Shown here: piece after piece, positions 26,409-35,514 of the stretch | How positions within the stretch are numbered: the stretch's first letter is position 1 | Layout: the number at the start of each line of letters is the position of its first letter | Assembly: GCA_052266715.1 (NCBI GenBank) | Contig: JBQPRB010000006.1 | Source: Jeotgalibaca sp052266715 | Lineage (GTDB): Bacteria > Bacillota > Bacilli > Lactobacillales > Aerococcaceae | Strand: one strand, 5' to 3' | Length of the DNA: 64,000 nt | Made by a program: the position numbers and the translations under genes | Notes under the pieces: generated by a model | What the model saw: only the letters and a program-made list of their open reading frames with translations | What the model was told of the DNA's origin: nothing | Databases searched by the model: none

Positions 26409-27363
26409 TTGTATTCAATCCGTATTCATCATAAAATGATTTTTTTATCTGAATAAAGCGGGTAAAGTCATTTAAGATTTGAAATAGCAAAGCACGATTC
26501 TCAAACTCTGACCGTGATTGTGGCAATTCACTATTGCGAAATTCTTCTAGTAATAATCTGATATCTTCCAGTAAGTATTCACCGGTATTAAATTCGTGTA
26601 ACTGGTCAGCGGTCAAATACAAGAGACCGGACAATATTTTTCCTTCTTTAACCGGTATTGTACAGAGGGAGATATTTTGCTGGATATAACGTAATACACG
26701 ATTTTGATTTTTGCGCATCTCGAAATAATTCAGATAGTAATGGGATTCTTTCCACGGACGATTTTCAGACTCTGCTAACACCAAATCTGAAGCTTGATCC
26801 AACATAGTTTCCAAATCATCTAGTTCTGTGGGGGTCATTGTACTGTTACGCAGTAAAGCATCCGACATGTCGACTAAAATATCTTTCATTTTTTTATCAG
26901 AAGCATTCATCAATGCTAAAATGTTTCCCTCATTCGACGGCATGTACAAGTTTACTAAAATGGCGATACCTGCCCCAATCAACATCAAAAATAATTCGTT
27001 GCTGATCCAACTCCAAGCGACACTTTCTTCCAGCAAGAGATGGGTAACTAAAACTGAACAGGGGGCAACACCAGACTCGACGCCCAATTTATACGCAAGT
27101 GGAACGTAAACTAAAAGGTAAATAGCAAATACATGTGTTTCGAATCCCAGGAAATGAAATAAAACTCCTGCCGTTCCCAGTGCTAAAACAGTTGAAATAA
27201 CACGCTGTATAGCTGTTAGCCAAGAAGATTTATTTGTATCCAGGACACTCAGAATCGCAATGATTCCAGCGGAGACAGAATAAGATAATCCCACAAAATT
27301 TGCCACCAAAATGGCAATAAAAGCCGCGAGGCTAATTTTAATAGTTCGTAACGTCAGAGACAT
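26401..27363 (-). CDS. Aromatic acid exporter family protein (ArAE/FUSC-like)
   Basis: A 320-residue protein with an N-terminal membrane half (about residues 5-145, six segments) and a C-terminal helical cytoplasmic half rich in charged residues. The opening LTLRTIKISLAAFIAILVANFVGLSYSVSAGIIAILS is typical of the DUF939/ArAE_1 group in Firmicutes, and the later 'LFHFLGFETHVFAIYLLVYVPLAYKLGVESG' segment fits. The soluble half corresponds to the ArAE C-terminal domain. The substrate is unknown. AAAAAGGAGCGGTTAA precedes the ATG. It starts 15 bases downstream of the stop of the peptide ATPase gene and may be read from the same transcript. Confidence 0.82.
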   Translation of the reverse strand: MSLTLRTIKISLAAFIAILVANFVGLSYSVSAGIIAILSVLDTNKSSWLTAIQRVISTVLALGTAGVLFHFLGFETHVFAIYLLVYVPLAYKLGVESGVAPCSVLVTHLLLEESVAWSWISNELFLMLIGAGIAILVNLYMPSNEGNILALMNASDKKMKDILVDMSDALLRNSTMTPTELDDLETMLDQASDLVLAESENRPWKESHYYLNYFEMRKNQNRVLRYIQQNISLCTIPVKEGKILSGLLYLTADQLHEFNTGEYLLEDIRLLLEEFRNSELPQSRSEFENRALLFQILNDFTRFIQIKKSFYDEYGLNTKK

Positions 27364-27377
27364 TTAACCGCTCCTTT

Positions 27378-29102
27378 TTAGCAATATACCCAGTGATGTG
27401 GGGAAACTTCCTTGAAAGACTCCCCTTGATATTCTTTCAGTTCGCTTTCAACCTTAACCACAGCTTCGCGGTTCGCTTCATAAGTTGGGTCAGGAATGGG
27501 GATTGCTGATAATAACTTTTTGGTATAGGGGTGAACCGGATTAGCGAATAATTCTTCAGCGTCAGCAAGCTCTACAATTTTACCGTTGTACATCACTGCC
27601 ACGCGATCGGAAATTTGTTTAACCATTGCCAAATCATGGGCAATGAATAGATAGGTCAAACCAAGTTTTTCTTGTAGTTCTTCCAATAATTCCACAATTT
27701 GCGCTTGAATGGAAGCATCCAGGGCAGATAGAGGTTCATCCAAAACAATAAAAGTTGGATCAACAGCTAAAGCCCGCGCAATTCCAATCCGTTGACGTTG
27801 GCCACCGGAAAACTCATGCGGATAACGTTCCGCAAAAGAGGCATTTAATCCAACTAACTCCAACAATGCAAGGATACGATTTTTACGCTCCTCTTTTGTT
27901 TTTACCAGACCATGAATATCAAGTGCCTCACCAATGATGTCCTGGATTTTCATCCGGGGATTCAGGGAAGCATAAGGATCCTGGAAAATCATTTGCATGT
28001 GTTTGCGCATGGCTTTTAGTTCGTTAGATTTAAGGTGGTTAATGTTAAACCCTTCAAAGATAGTCTCGCCAGAATCAGGTTCATGTAAACGCAAGATAGT
28101 TCGGCCCGTTGTTGATTTTCCAGAACCAGATTCACCCACTAAACCGAGTGTCTCACCGCGAAAAATAGTGAAATCCAAATGGTCGACGGCAGTGACTTGC
28201 TGATTGCGTCCGTAAGGGAAAGCTTTCGTTAGTTGGCTGATTTCCAAAATTGGTTCGCGTTTGCCAGCGTGGATTTCTGCCAATTTTTTACGTTGCTGTA
28301 CTGATTTTTCTTTATGCAGGTTTGGAATAGCAGCCAATAATTTTTTTGTGTACGTGTTTTGCGGGTTTCGAAAAACGGAAAGAGTTGAGCCTTTTTCGAC
28401 TACTTTACCATCCTTCATCACGACGACATTATCACACATATTCGCTACTACGCCAAAATCGTGCGTAATTAAAATGATGGCCATTCCATATCTTTTTTGT
28501 AAATCTTTTAATAATTGTAATATTTGGGCTTGGATTGTTACATCCAGAGCAGTAGTCGGTTCGTCAGCGATAATCAGGGATGGATTACATGCTAAAGCCA
28601 TGGCAATCATCATCCGCTGACGCATGCCACCTGAAAATTCATGAGCGTATTGTGTATAACGATAGTCAACGTTATTGATACCGACATCTGCCATGATTTC
28701 TTTAGCCCGTTTTTCTGCGTCTTTAGCACTCAATTTCTCATGAAAACGTAAAGATTCCGTGATTTGTTTACCCATGGTCATGGTTGGGTTCAAGGAAGTC
28801 ATCGGGTCCTGAAAAATCATCCCGATGTCATTGCCTCGGATACGTTGCATTTCTTTCTCTGAATAATTCATTAATTCTTTCCCCATGTACACGATGCTGG
28901 ATTCAGGGTGTAAATGGGCATTTGGTGCCAGAAGTTGCATGATTGAGCGGGCTGTCACACTTTTCCCACTGCCGGATTCGCCCACAAGTCCAATTGTTTC
29001 ACCGGCTGCAACGTCAAAAGAGACATTAGAGACGACTTTCTGGACTGTGGAACCCGTTGTGAAGGAAACGGATAAATTATTTACGGATAATATATTGGTC
29101 AT
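27378..29102 (-). CDS. Fused dipeptide/oligopeptide ABC transporter ATPase (DppD-DppF type)
   Basis: A 574-residue protein with two complete ATPase domains of the Opp/Dpp group. Domain 1 has Walker A GESGSGKSV at about residues 37-45, signature FSGGMRQRMMIAMAL and Walker B IIADEPTTALD. Domain 2 (from about residue 283) has GESGSGKST, signature FSGGQRQRIGIARAL and Walker B IVLDEPLSALD. Each domain carries the C-terminal oligopeptide linker region (YTKKLLAAIPNL and YTKKLLSAIPIP). It presumably powers the two permeases encoded divergently at 29.6-32.5 kb, which lack their own ATPase. The protein ends in HHWVYC. GAAAGGACAAAATC precedes the ATG. Confidence 0.92.
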   Translation of the reverse strand: MTNILSVNNLSVSFTTGSTVQKVVSNVSFDVAAGETIGLVGESGSGKSVTARSIMQLLAPNAHLHPESSIVYMGKELMNYSEKEMQRIRGNDIGMIFQDPMTSLNPTMTMGKQITESLRFHEKLSAKDAEKRAKEIMADVGINNVDYRYTQYAHEFSGGMRQRMMIAMALACNPSLIIADEPTTALDVTIQAQILQLLKDLQKRYGMAIILITHDFGVVANMCDNVVVMKDGKVVEKGSTLSVFRNPQNTYTKKLLAAIPNLHKEKSVQQRKKLAEIHAGKREPILEISQLTKAFPYGRNQQVTAVDHLDFTIFRGETLGLVGESGSGKSTTGRTILRLHEPDSGETIFEGFNINHLKSNELKAMRKHMQMIFQDPYASLNPRMKIQDIIGEALDIHGLVKTKEERKNRILALLELVGLNASFAERYPHEFSGGQRQRIGIARALAVDPTFIVLDEPLSALDASIQAQIVELLEELQEKLGLTYLFIAHDLAMVKQISDRVAVMYNGKIVELADAEELFANPVHPYTKKLLSAIPIPDPTYEANREAVVKVESELKEYQGESFKEVSPHHWVYC

Positions 29103-29211
29103 GATTTTGTCCTTTCTTGGTTATCTGTTTAGCTTATCAAAAAATAGCACGACTTTGAAAAAAATGAAAGTCTTTATTATTATTGGACTGAAAAAAAGTA
29201 AGTTAAAATGC

Positions 29212-29240
29212 TTGACGAAAAAAAACCCCTCTGATATATT
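29212..29240 (+). promoter_or_regulatory. Sigma-A promoter of the cysteine T-box unit
   Basis: TTGACG at 29212-29217 and TATATT at 29235-29240, 17 bases apart, place the transcript start near 29247, upstream of stem I. Confidence 0.7.
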
Positions 29241-29269
29241 ATTCATTACAGATTTGAATATTTTAATAT

Positions 29270-29556
29270 TGAATGACTATGAAAAGAAAAGTACAAGTGG
29301 CGTAATAGCAAAGCGAGTCCCGTTTGGTGTGAGGGGAACTAGGACAATATTTGGAAGTGCATCTTGGAGTCGTATGGGTGAGTGTTTATCAGCCCATAAC
29401 GGGTTTGCCCGTTATAGCAAAGCAGTATCCTTTTTTAGTGTACTGATTGAGAATGATACCCCATCTGCAGGGTGTCTCGTTAAGGTGGAACCGCAAATTT
29501 ATTTTTGCCCTTAAATAGCCAGGCTTGTTTAGCCGGTTATTTGAGGGCATTTTTTA
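29270..29556 (+). promoter_or_regulatory. T-box riboswitch, predicted cysteine specifier (TGC)
   Basis: The T-box core AAGGTGGAACCGC is at 29482-29494. A terminator with arms TGCCCTTAAATAGCC and the matching GGTTATTTGAGGGCA (29506-29550) leads into a T-run. In stem I the base AAGA pairs with TCTT and the specifier loop reads GGAAG-TGC-A, with TGC at 29358-29360, a cysteine codon. The bulge is UGGA, which would pair with a U73 discriminator, the base found in tRNA-Cys. Specifier and discriminator therefore agree. Uncharged tRNA-Cys should turn on the peptide transporter downstream. Confidence 0.75.
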
Positions 29557-29583
29557 TTTTTATGGAAAAGGGAGGAAACGATT

Positions 29584-31005
29584 GTGGCAGAAGATGCTCG
29601 TTTATTAAAATCCATTCACTATTATTATGAGCGGGCCTACCGTAAAAAAAGTTGGCGTTTTGGATTAATATTTTTTGGGATTTTATTTCATATTGTTGTC
29701 GCGGCTAAGCATTTTTTAGGGGGCAAACACGTTAATGAACCCGATTGGCAAGCGGAATTCTTAAAAAGTGGTCAAGCAGAGGCACTAAGAAACAAGCTTG
29801 AAAAGCAAGAAAAAAATAAAAATAGCTATTTAAATATCCAAAAATCAGCTGCACAGGTGAAGGCTGATGTGGAAAAGATTTTCCAACTGGAATCCGGCAA
29901 AGAAATTACCCGGATGAAAGAGACTTATTACACTGAAAAAATTATAAACCCACAAAGTTATCTGAAGACAACGCTTGATATACTTGATTCGTGGCCAGGG
30001 TTTATTTTATCCTTTATTTTGGGATGGCCGATGTATTTCTATCTGTTGGTGGTTTCCTTGCCAACCTTAAACTATATCGTGAATCGTTTGGTGATGATGT
30101 TATTTGTTATCGTTGGCGTAACGGTGATTGTCTTCACACTGTTGTATTTTTCGCCATCAGACCCGGCAGTAAATATTCTGGGTGATCAGGCGACCCAAGA
30201 GCAGTACGAAGCTTTCCGCCAACTTCATGGTTTGAATGATCCCTACTTGGTTCAGTTAGGCAGGACCATCAAAGGTATTTTCACTTTTGACTTAGGCAAT
30301 GCCTACCAAGGAAACGAGCAAGTGGTATCCACCATTATGCGACGCTTCCCGGTTACCTTGCAATTAACACTCATGGCTTTGACATTGTCATTATCCATTG
30401 CTTTACCAGCCGGCATTTATGCGGCAGTCAAAGCAAACTCAACCTTCGATAATTTGTTCATGTTGGTTGCTTTGATCGGTATTTCAATCCCGAGTTTCTG
30501 GCAAGGCTTGATTTTTATTTTGAACTTTTCGATTAACCTCGGTTGGTTACCCGCTACATATAGTACAAGCAACACTTGGTCGCTTTTGATGCCGGCCGTT
30601 GTTCTGGGGACCGGCTTGATGGCATCGGTAGCACGGATGACACGTTCATCCACGCTGGAAGTCATCAATGAAGACTATATATTAACCGCGCGTGCCAAAG
30701 GATTATCGCATACGCGTGTCATTCTGCGCCACGCTGTTCCAAATGCCTTGATTCCGATCGTAACGGTTGTAGGTCTGCAATTCGGGGGCATGTTGGGTGG
30801 ATCCTCTGTAACGGAAAAAGTGTTTAACATTAACGGAATCGGAAGTTACATTGTTGATAAGCAATTTATTCCGGATATTCCGAGTGTGATGGGTGGCGTC
30901 ATTTATATCGCCATCATCTTGTCAGTCGTAAATATGTTCATCGATGTTTTGTATAGTTTCCTGGATCCACGTATTCGTTCCCGAATCCAGAAAGGTAGGG
31001 GGTGA
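29584..31005 (+). CDS. Peptide ABC transporter permease (DppB type) with N-terminal extension
   Basis: A 473-residue protein. The C-terminal 310 residues, from about 162 (YIVNRLVMMLFVIVGVTVIVFTLLYFSPSDPA), are a normal DppB/OppB permease with the EAA loop YILTARAKGLSHTRVILRHAVPNALIPI at about 363-390. The first 160 residues are extra: a membrane segment at about 26-42, a charged, probably coiled-coil stretch (about 55-125), then another membrane pair near 135-160. The start is GTG 29584 behind GGGAGGAAACGATT. It overlaps the next gene. The operon is under the Cys T-box, so peptides carrying cysteine, or glutathione, are candidate substrates. Confidence 0.88.
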   Translation: MAEDARLLKSIHYYYERAYRKKSWRFGLIFFGILFHIVVAAKHFLGGKHVNEPDWQAEFLKSGQAEALRNKLEKQEKNKNSYLNIQKSAAQVKADVEKIFQLESGKEITRMKETYYTEKIINPQSYLKTTLDILDSWPGFILSFILGWPMYFYLLVVSLPTLNYIVNRLVMMLFVIVGVTVIVFTLLYFSPSDPAVNILGDQATQEQYEAFRQLHGLNDPYLVQLGRTIKGIFTFDLGNAYQGNEQVVSTIMRRFPVTLQLTLMALTLSLSIALPAGIYAAVKANSTFDNLFMLVALIGISIPSFWQGLIFILNFSINLGWLPATYSTSNTWSLLMPAVVLGTGLMASVARMTRSSTLEVINEDYILTARAKGLSHTRVILRHAVPNALIPIVTVVGLQFGGMLGGSSVTEKVFNINGIGSYIVDKQFIPDIPSVMGGVIYIAIILSVVNMFIDVLYSFLDPRIRSRIQKGRG

Positions 31006-31010
31006 TAACC

Positions 31011-32477
31011 ATGATGAAAAGTTATCGCGGCAGACAGATGTTACGTTATTTTCAATTTAACAGCGGTTTGAGTTGGGGAATGACGGTTTTATTTCTGATA
31101 TTGAGTGTTGATTTAAATCCTTTTACCTTAAAGGTGCCGCTGTTTATTTTAGGGATGGTCCATGCTGCCTTAAGTGTAATTCATTCCCTGATGTTAGGTA
31201 GAATCAAACAGACGCGTATTGATGCGGACAACCAACCTCTGGCTTTCAAAATAATGACTATCGTTTTGGTGGTAGGGCTATTCGCTGGAAATATCTTCAC
31301 TTATTTATCAGGCATGGTCGCTTTGAAGAAAAATCCGAATGTCGGTTTTCTTTATTCCATATATATGGTTTTGGTTGATGTGATGCTCATTGCCCTCACG
31401 GCCCTGAATTTATTCAAACCCTTTGTTTCCAATACTTTTTTACCGACTTTATACCTATTGCTTGCAATATTGCTATTCCACATTTTAATCGTGGTGATGG
31501 GGCAAAAGTGGTATGGTTGGAATAGGAATGTGAAAATTGCTGTGTTGGGTTTGCTAGGGCTCACCGCTTTGGTTGGAAATGTAATGGCCATTTTAGTGGC
31601 TGTTTCGATGTATAAAACCAATCAAGATTTAGCAGGTGAGAGAAGGCAAACGAGCGTCCGGGAGAAACTGACCCGTAACCAGGCTGCATTACTGGGATTA
31701 TCATTCATCACTTTCTTGATTTCGATTGCTCTGACCAGTAACTATTCCTTCAGCGAATCGTTTGCCGTTCAAAATAACTACGGTAATATTTTGCAACCCC
31801 CGTCATTGGCTTATCCATTTGGAACAGACAATTACGGTCGCGATGTTTTCTCACGAATCATCTTTGGTTCACAAATATCTTTATCGGTTGGCTTGTTATC
31901 AACGCTCTTACCGTTTTTCGTTGGTGGGACGTTAGGTGCTATTTCTGGATTTTATGGAAATACGACCGATAATGTGATTATGCGCTTGCTGGATGTTTTA
32001 TACGCAATTCCAGGTATGCTATTGGCAATTACGATTGTGGCATCTTTTGGTGCTTCCACAACGAACTTGATTATCGCTTTAAGTCTAGGATCAATTCCAT
32101 CATACGCACGGACGATGCGCGCCAACGTGATGCAAGTGGCCAACTATGAATACGTAGAGGCAGCGCGGGCATTGGGACAAGATAATAAAACGTTGATTTT
32201 GAAACATATCATCCCTAATGCAATGGCGCCGATGATTGTCCGTTCCACATTGACAATCGGTACGGCGGTTATTTCAACAAGTAGTTTGAGCTACCTGGGC
32301 TTGGGTGTTGAAGCCCACGTACCGGAATGGGGAAATATCCTCAGAATCGGTAGTCAATATTTAGAAACCAACCCATACCTGGCTATTTATCCAGGGTTGG
32401 CGATTATTTTATTAGTTTTATCATTCAACTTTTTGGGTGACGGATTGCGTGATGCGACCGATCCGAAATTAAATTAA
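31011..32477 (+). CDS. Peptide ABC transporter permease (DppC type) with long N-terminal membrane extension
   Basis: A protein of 488 residues from ATG 31011 (a GTG at 31002 is also possible). The C-terminal part, from about residue 225, is a normal DppC/OppC permease: ALLGLSFITFLISIALTS, the domain block PFGTDNYGRDVFSRIIFGSQISLSVGL and the EAA loop YVEAARALGQDNKTLILKHIIPNAMAPM. The first 215 residues add about six predicted membrane segments not found in standard DppC. The gene couples to the DppB gene by overlap and is followed by the binding protein gene. The ribosome site is GTAGGGGG, within the end of the previous gene. Confidence 0.88.
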   Translation: MMKSYRGRQMLRYFQFNSGLSWGMTVLFLILSVDLNPFTLKVPLFILGMVHAALSVIHSLMLGRIKQTRIDADNQPLAFKIMTIVLVVGLFAGNIFTYLSGMVALKKNPNVGFLYSIYMVLVDVMLIALTALNLFKPFVSNTFLPTLYLLLAILLFHILIVVMGQKWYGWNRNVKIAVLGLLGLTALVGNVMAILVAVSMYKTNQDLAGERRQTSVREKLTRNQAALLGLSFITFLISIALTSNYSFSESFAVQNNYGNILQPPSLAYPFGTDNYGRDVFSRIIFGSQISLSVGLLSTLLPFFVGGTLGAISGFYGNTTDNVIMRLLDVLYAIPGMLLAITIVASFGASTTNLIIALSLGSIPSYARTMRANVMQVANYEYVEAARALGQDNKTLILKHIIPNAMAPMIVRSTLTIGTAVISTSSLSYLGLGVEAHVPEWGNILRIGSQYLETNPYLAIYPGLAIILLVLSFNFLGDGLRDATDPKLN

Positions 32478-32507
32478 AGAAAAAATATAATTGGAGGTTT
32501 ACATATA

Positions 32508-34316
32508 ATGAAGAAAAAATTATTACCGTTCTTGGCTACATCCGCTGCACTGGTATTGGCTGCTTGCTCCGTGCAAACAGAAAATGATGCCAATACAGGG
32601 TCAAATGCTGAATCGAATGTTTCGCAAACCACAGAGAAAACAACCATTGAAATTTTGGGTTCGAGTGCAAACGAAACGGACATGAATATCGTTCGTGACC
32701 AATTAATGAAAAATGGTTTTGACGTAAAATTAAACACACAACCGGACTACGCAAGCTTCTCGGCTCAAAAAGAAGCTGGTAACTATGACCTAGCCATTTC
32801 AAGCTGGACGACTGTTACAGGTAACCCAGACTACGCAGTGCGTTCATTGTTCATCACTGATGGTGATTACAGTATCATGTCTGATCCAGAAGTGGATGCT
32901 TTAATCAATCAAGCTGCTGTAGAAACACCGGAAGAATACCAAGCAACCTATAAAGAGTTGGAAGATGTTTTGGTTACTGAAAAAGCATATATTGCACCAC
33001 TTTACACATCCTTAAAAGCACAGGCTTATAACAAAGAAGTATTAAACGGTGACTCTATCCGTCTTTCGAAATCACGTGCATTCGCTTGGGAACCTGTTTC
33101 TTTCGTGGATGAAGCGAAAAATGAAACAGACACATTGATGCTGACACAAACAATGGGCGATCTTACTTCCCTAGATCCAATCAAAGGAAATGACGGTTCC
33201 ATCAACCAATTAAATACAAACATGTATGTGCGTTTGGTTAACTTGACTGACGACGACAAAGTCGTTTCTGATGGTTCACTTTCATATAATCACGTTATCG
33301 CTGAAGGTAATTCTGAATTTTATTTCGTATTACGTGATGATATCAACTTTGCGGCTGTTGAAAATGGAGAAGCGGTTGATACTGGTTTGATGGTAAGTGG
33401 TGAAGATGTTATTTTCTCATTGGAACGCGCTAAAGATGCAAACTCTGTTCCAGATCACCGTACTTATTCTCTGCACGAACATATCGATACGGTAGAATTA
33501 GTATCTGATGTTACTGAATTGGAAGACGTTCAGTTATCTGATGGTTCAGGAAATGTTTTGGATGCATTGGAAGAAGGATTGGATGCGCCGATCTCTGATA
33601 CAGTTGAAGCGGCAGAAGAAGTTAACAATGATGAAGGTTCATATCAAGTTGTTAAATTAACGACAACTGAGGCTTTCCCGCAAGTACTGAACTACTTGGC
33701 CCACCAATCAGCTGGTATTGTTTCAAAACAACAAGTTGAAAGTGTCAACACTTACGATATTGCGTCGTTCGACCCGGCAACTGATATTGCATATGGTGAC
33801 CAACGTGCAGTTATCAATGGCGATAATCACTTGTATACAAGCGGCCCTTACATCATGACTTCAAAAGACGATTACGAAGCAACTTTCCAAGCAAACCCTG
33901 GCTACCGCCCAGAAACAGAAGAAACTGCTCAAATCAAAAACGTTACCGTTCGTTTCATAGCAGATGCTGACAGTGCTTTGTCCGCTCTACGTGCAGGCGA
34001 AATCCACTTGCTATATGGATTGAACGAAACTAAATATGAAATCGTTGAAGAAGATGAGTCTCTAGCATTGCAAAGCATGCCAAGTAACGGTGTAGCTTAC
34101 ATGCTGTTCAACACATCTGGACGAGAAGTTTCCGAAAGCGAAAACTTGCGTAAAGCAGTATTGTTCTCAATTAACCAAGAAGAAATCAACTCTGCTTACG
34201 ACGGTAAAAAACTACCAGCATACTCAACAGTTTCTCCATTAGTGGATACTGGAAATGAGTTAGTGGCTGATCCAGCTAAAGTAGAAGAATTCTACGAAGC
34301 TTATCTAGCAGAATAA
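32508..34316 (+). CDS. Peptide-binding lipoprotein with circularly permuted SBP family 5 domain
   Basis: A 602-residue lipoprotein with lipobox VLAACS (Cys at about residue 20). After the signal it starts with what is normally the last third of OppA/DppA-type proteins: the 'GFDVKLNTQPDYASFSAQ' strand, YDLAISSW, then GNPDYAVRSLFITDGDYSIM, SDPEVDALINQAAVETPEEYQATYKELE and APLYTS (about residues 45-195). The normal N-terminal lobe comes second, from about residue 208: DTLMLTQTMGDLTSLDP, then EDVIFSLERAKD. It ends with RKAVLFSINQEEINSAYDGKKLPAYS, which usually leads into the C-lobe. The domain halves are therefore swapped. It is the likely ligand receptor of the Cys T-box peptide importer. Confidence 0.88.
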   Translation: MKKKLLPFLATSAALVLAACSVQTENDANTGSNAESNVSQTTEKTTIEILGSSANETDMNIVRDQLMKNGFDVKLNTQPDYASFSAQKEAGNYDLAISSWTTVTGNPDYAVRSLFITDGDYSIMSDPEVDALINQAAVETPEEYQATYKELEDVLVTEKAYIAPLYTSLKAQAYNKEVLNGDSIRLSKSRAFAWEPVSFVDEAKNETDTLMLTQTMGDLTSLDPIKGNDGSINQLNTNMYVRLVNLTDDDKVVSDGSLSYNHVIAEGNSEFYFVLRDDINFAAVENGEAVDTGLMVSGEDVIFSLERAKDANSVPDHRTYSLHEHIDTVELVSDVTELEDVQLSDGSGNVLDALEEGLDAPISDTVEAAEEVNNDEGSYQVVKLTTTEAFPQVLNYLAHQSAGIVSKQQVESVNTYDIASFDPATDIAYGDQRAVINGDNHLYTSGPYIMTSKDDYEATFQANPGYRPETEETAQIKNVTVRFIADADSALSALRAGEIHLLYGLNETKYEIVEEDESLALQSMPSNGVAYMLFNTSGREVSESENLRKAVLFSINQEEINSAYDGKKLPAYSTVSPLVDTGNELVADPAKVEEFYEAYLAE

Positions 34317-34325
34317 CCTGAATTT

Positions 34326-34465
34326 AAAATGACTTAGTCGGTTTTTAAGCTGACTAAGTCATTTTTAATTTAAACAAAGTGACTTACTACCAAAAATGAT
34401 GGAGCAATTCACTTTAAATAATTTTAAAGTGACTTACTGAAGAAAATTGCGATGTTAGTCATTTT
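34326..34465. repeat. Array of three tandem palindromes with 50-bp period
   Basis: Left arms begin at 34326, 34376 and 34426, exactly 50 bases apart. Unit 1 is a perfect 14-bp inverted repeat (AAAATGACTTAGTC). Units 2 and 3 are imperfect with left arms AAAGTGACTTACT and AAAGTGACTTAC. The loops differ between units. Unit 1, with its T-run, can serve as the terminator of the binding protein gene. The rest has no evident role, and the bases up to the NERD gene end hold no other feature. Confidence 0.75.
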
Positions 34466-34622
34466 AAATCCTTGATTATATGTAATAGGCTCCTCTTTTT
34501 TTATTGATAACCTTAAAATTTTCCTTCAAGACCCTGGAACAGTGTTGTTGGCTGACCGATGCCCCACAAAAACCCTGTAAAATCTTACTTGTTAATTTTA
34601 TATCGGGAAACAATCTACAAAG

Positions 34623-35363
34623 CTATTCGGCTGCGATTTGGATGGTGAGTGAGACTTTTTCTGAAGCCAAGCAATCGGAACAACTGTATTTTTTAGAATT
34701 GACAATTAAATCAAGAGACCCACATTGGACACAACGAAGACCTTTCTTTAAATCATGATATTCATAATCAGGAATGTTTTTCCTGAATACTTCAGGTTTC
34801 AAAGCCAACTTTTGGATAACCTCAGCGGCATCAATAATTTCTGTTGTTGGCTTGGGGAATTGTTTTATATATTCAATGTGCTCAGGAATCTGTGTAGGTA
34901 ATATAAGAGCTTTCCCTCGTGGAGCGTTGAACAGGGTGAATTCTGAATGAACAAAAACAACAGCTGCTTTAACAGGTATGTGGCCAAAGCCCATTTCTTT
35001 CAATAGCTGTTTAAAATTATGCTTAGTTCTGGTTAATTGAATCAGGGGATTTGGGATTTCAAGTTTTTCACTTCTGGAAAAATATTCTTCATTGTATTCC
35101 CATTCAAAGCTATAATTCTTAACTTCGTAAATGAAGATGAATCCAGCAACACATACTAAATGGTCGACTTGGAACCTTTGACCGTTTTTTGGTTCAAGAT
35201 ATAAATCTGAAAGGGTAAAAAAACCTGACAATAAGGTTCGATAATTAATTTCTCCTAAATATCCTTTCATATTGATGGAAAGCTGTTTTTGTAGTTCAGT
35301 ATTTGTTGCCATCCTCGCCGCCAATGATTCCAACAGCAACAATGTTTCTGATTTCTTCATCAT
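34623..35363 (-). CDS. NERD domain protein with C-terminal zinc ribbon
   Basis: A 246-residue protein. The NERD (nuclease-related) domain spans about residues 30-140: GYLGEINYRTLL, the FQVDHLVCVAGFIFIYEVKNY block with the Asp/Glu/Lys pattern of the endonuclease-like core, and IQLTRTKHNFKQLL. The C-terminus has two CxxC pairs (LRCVQCGS and YSCSDCLA), a zinc ribbon. NERD proteins are thought to act on DNA, but few have tested functions. ATG 35363 is ten bases behind AGGAGG; a GTG at 35375 is too close to it. The gene converges on the palindrome array. Confidence 0.82.
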   Translation of the reverse strand: MMKKSETLLLLESLAARMATNTELQKQLSINMKGYLGEINYRTLLSGFFTLSDLYLEPKNGQRFQVDHLVCVAGFIFIYEVKNYSFEWEYNEEYFSRSEKLEIPNPLIQLTRTKHNFKQLLKEMGFGHIPVKAAVVFVHSEFTLFNAPRGKALILPTQIPEHIEYIKQFPKPTTEIIDAAEVIQKLALKPEVFRKNIPDYEYHDLKKGLRCVQCGSLDLIVNSKKYSCSDCLASEKVSLTIQIAAE

Positions 35364-35514
35364 ATTTACTAACACCTCCTACATATATAAGCAAAAAATG
35401 CTTAAAAGCTTTTTTTAAAATAAAATATTATTGTGGCTACATATTGTGGTAGGTTTTATGGTATGATGCAACATGTTGTAATTCCTTGATGAATTAAGAC
35501 AAAAAGGAAGGGAT

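Noticed and set aside
28885..29514. Open frame of 209 codons on the plus strand
   Set aside because: It runs antisense through the ATPase gene and then across the T-box; no ribosome site and no protein-like pattern.
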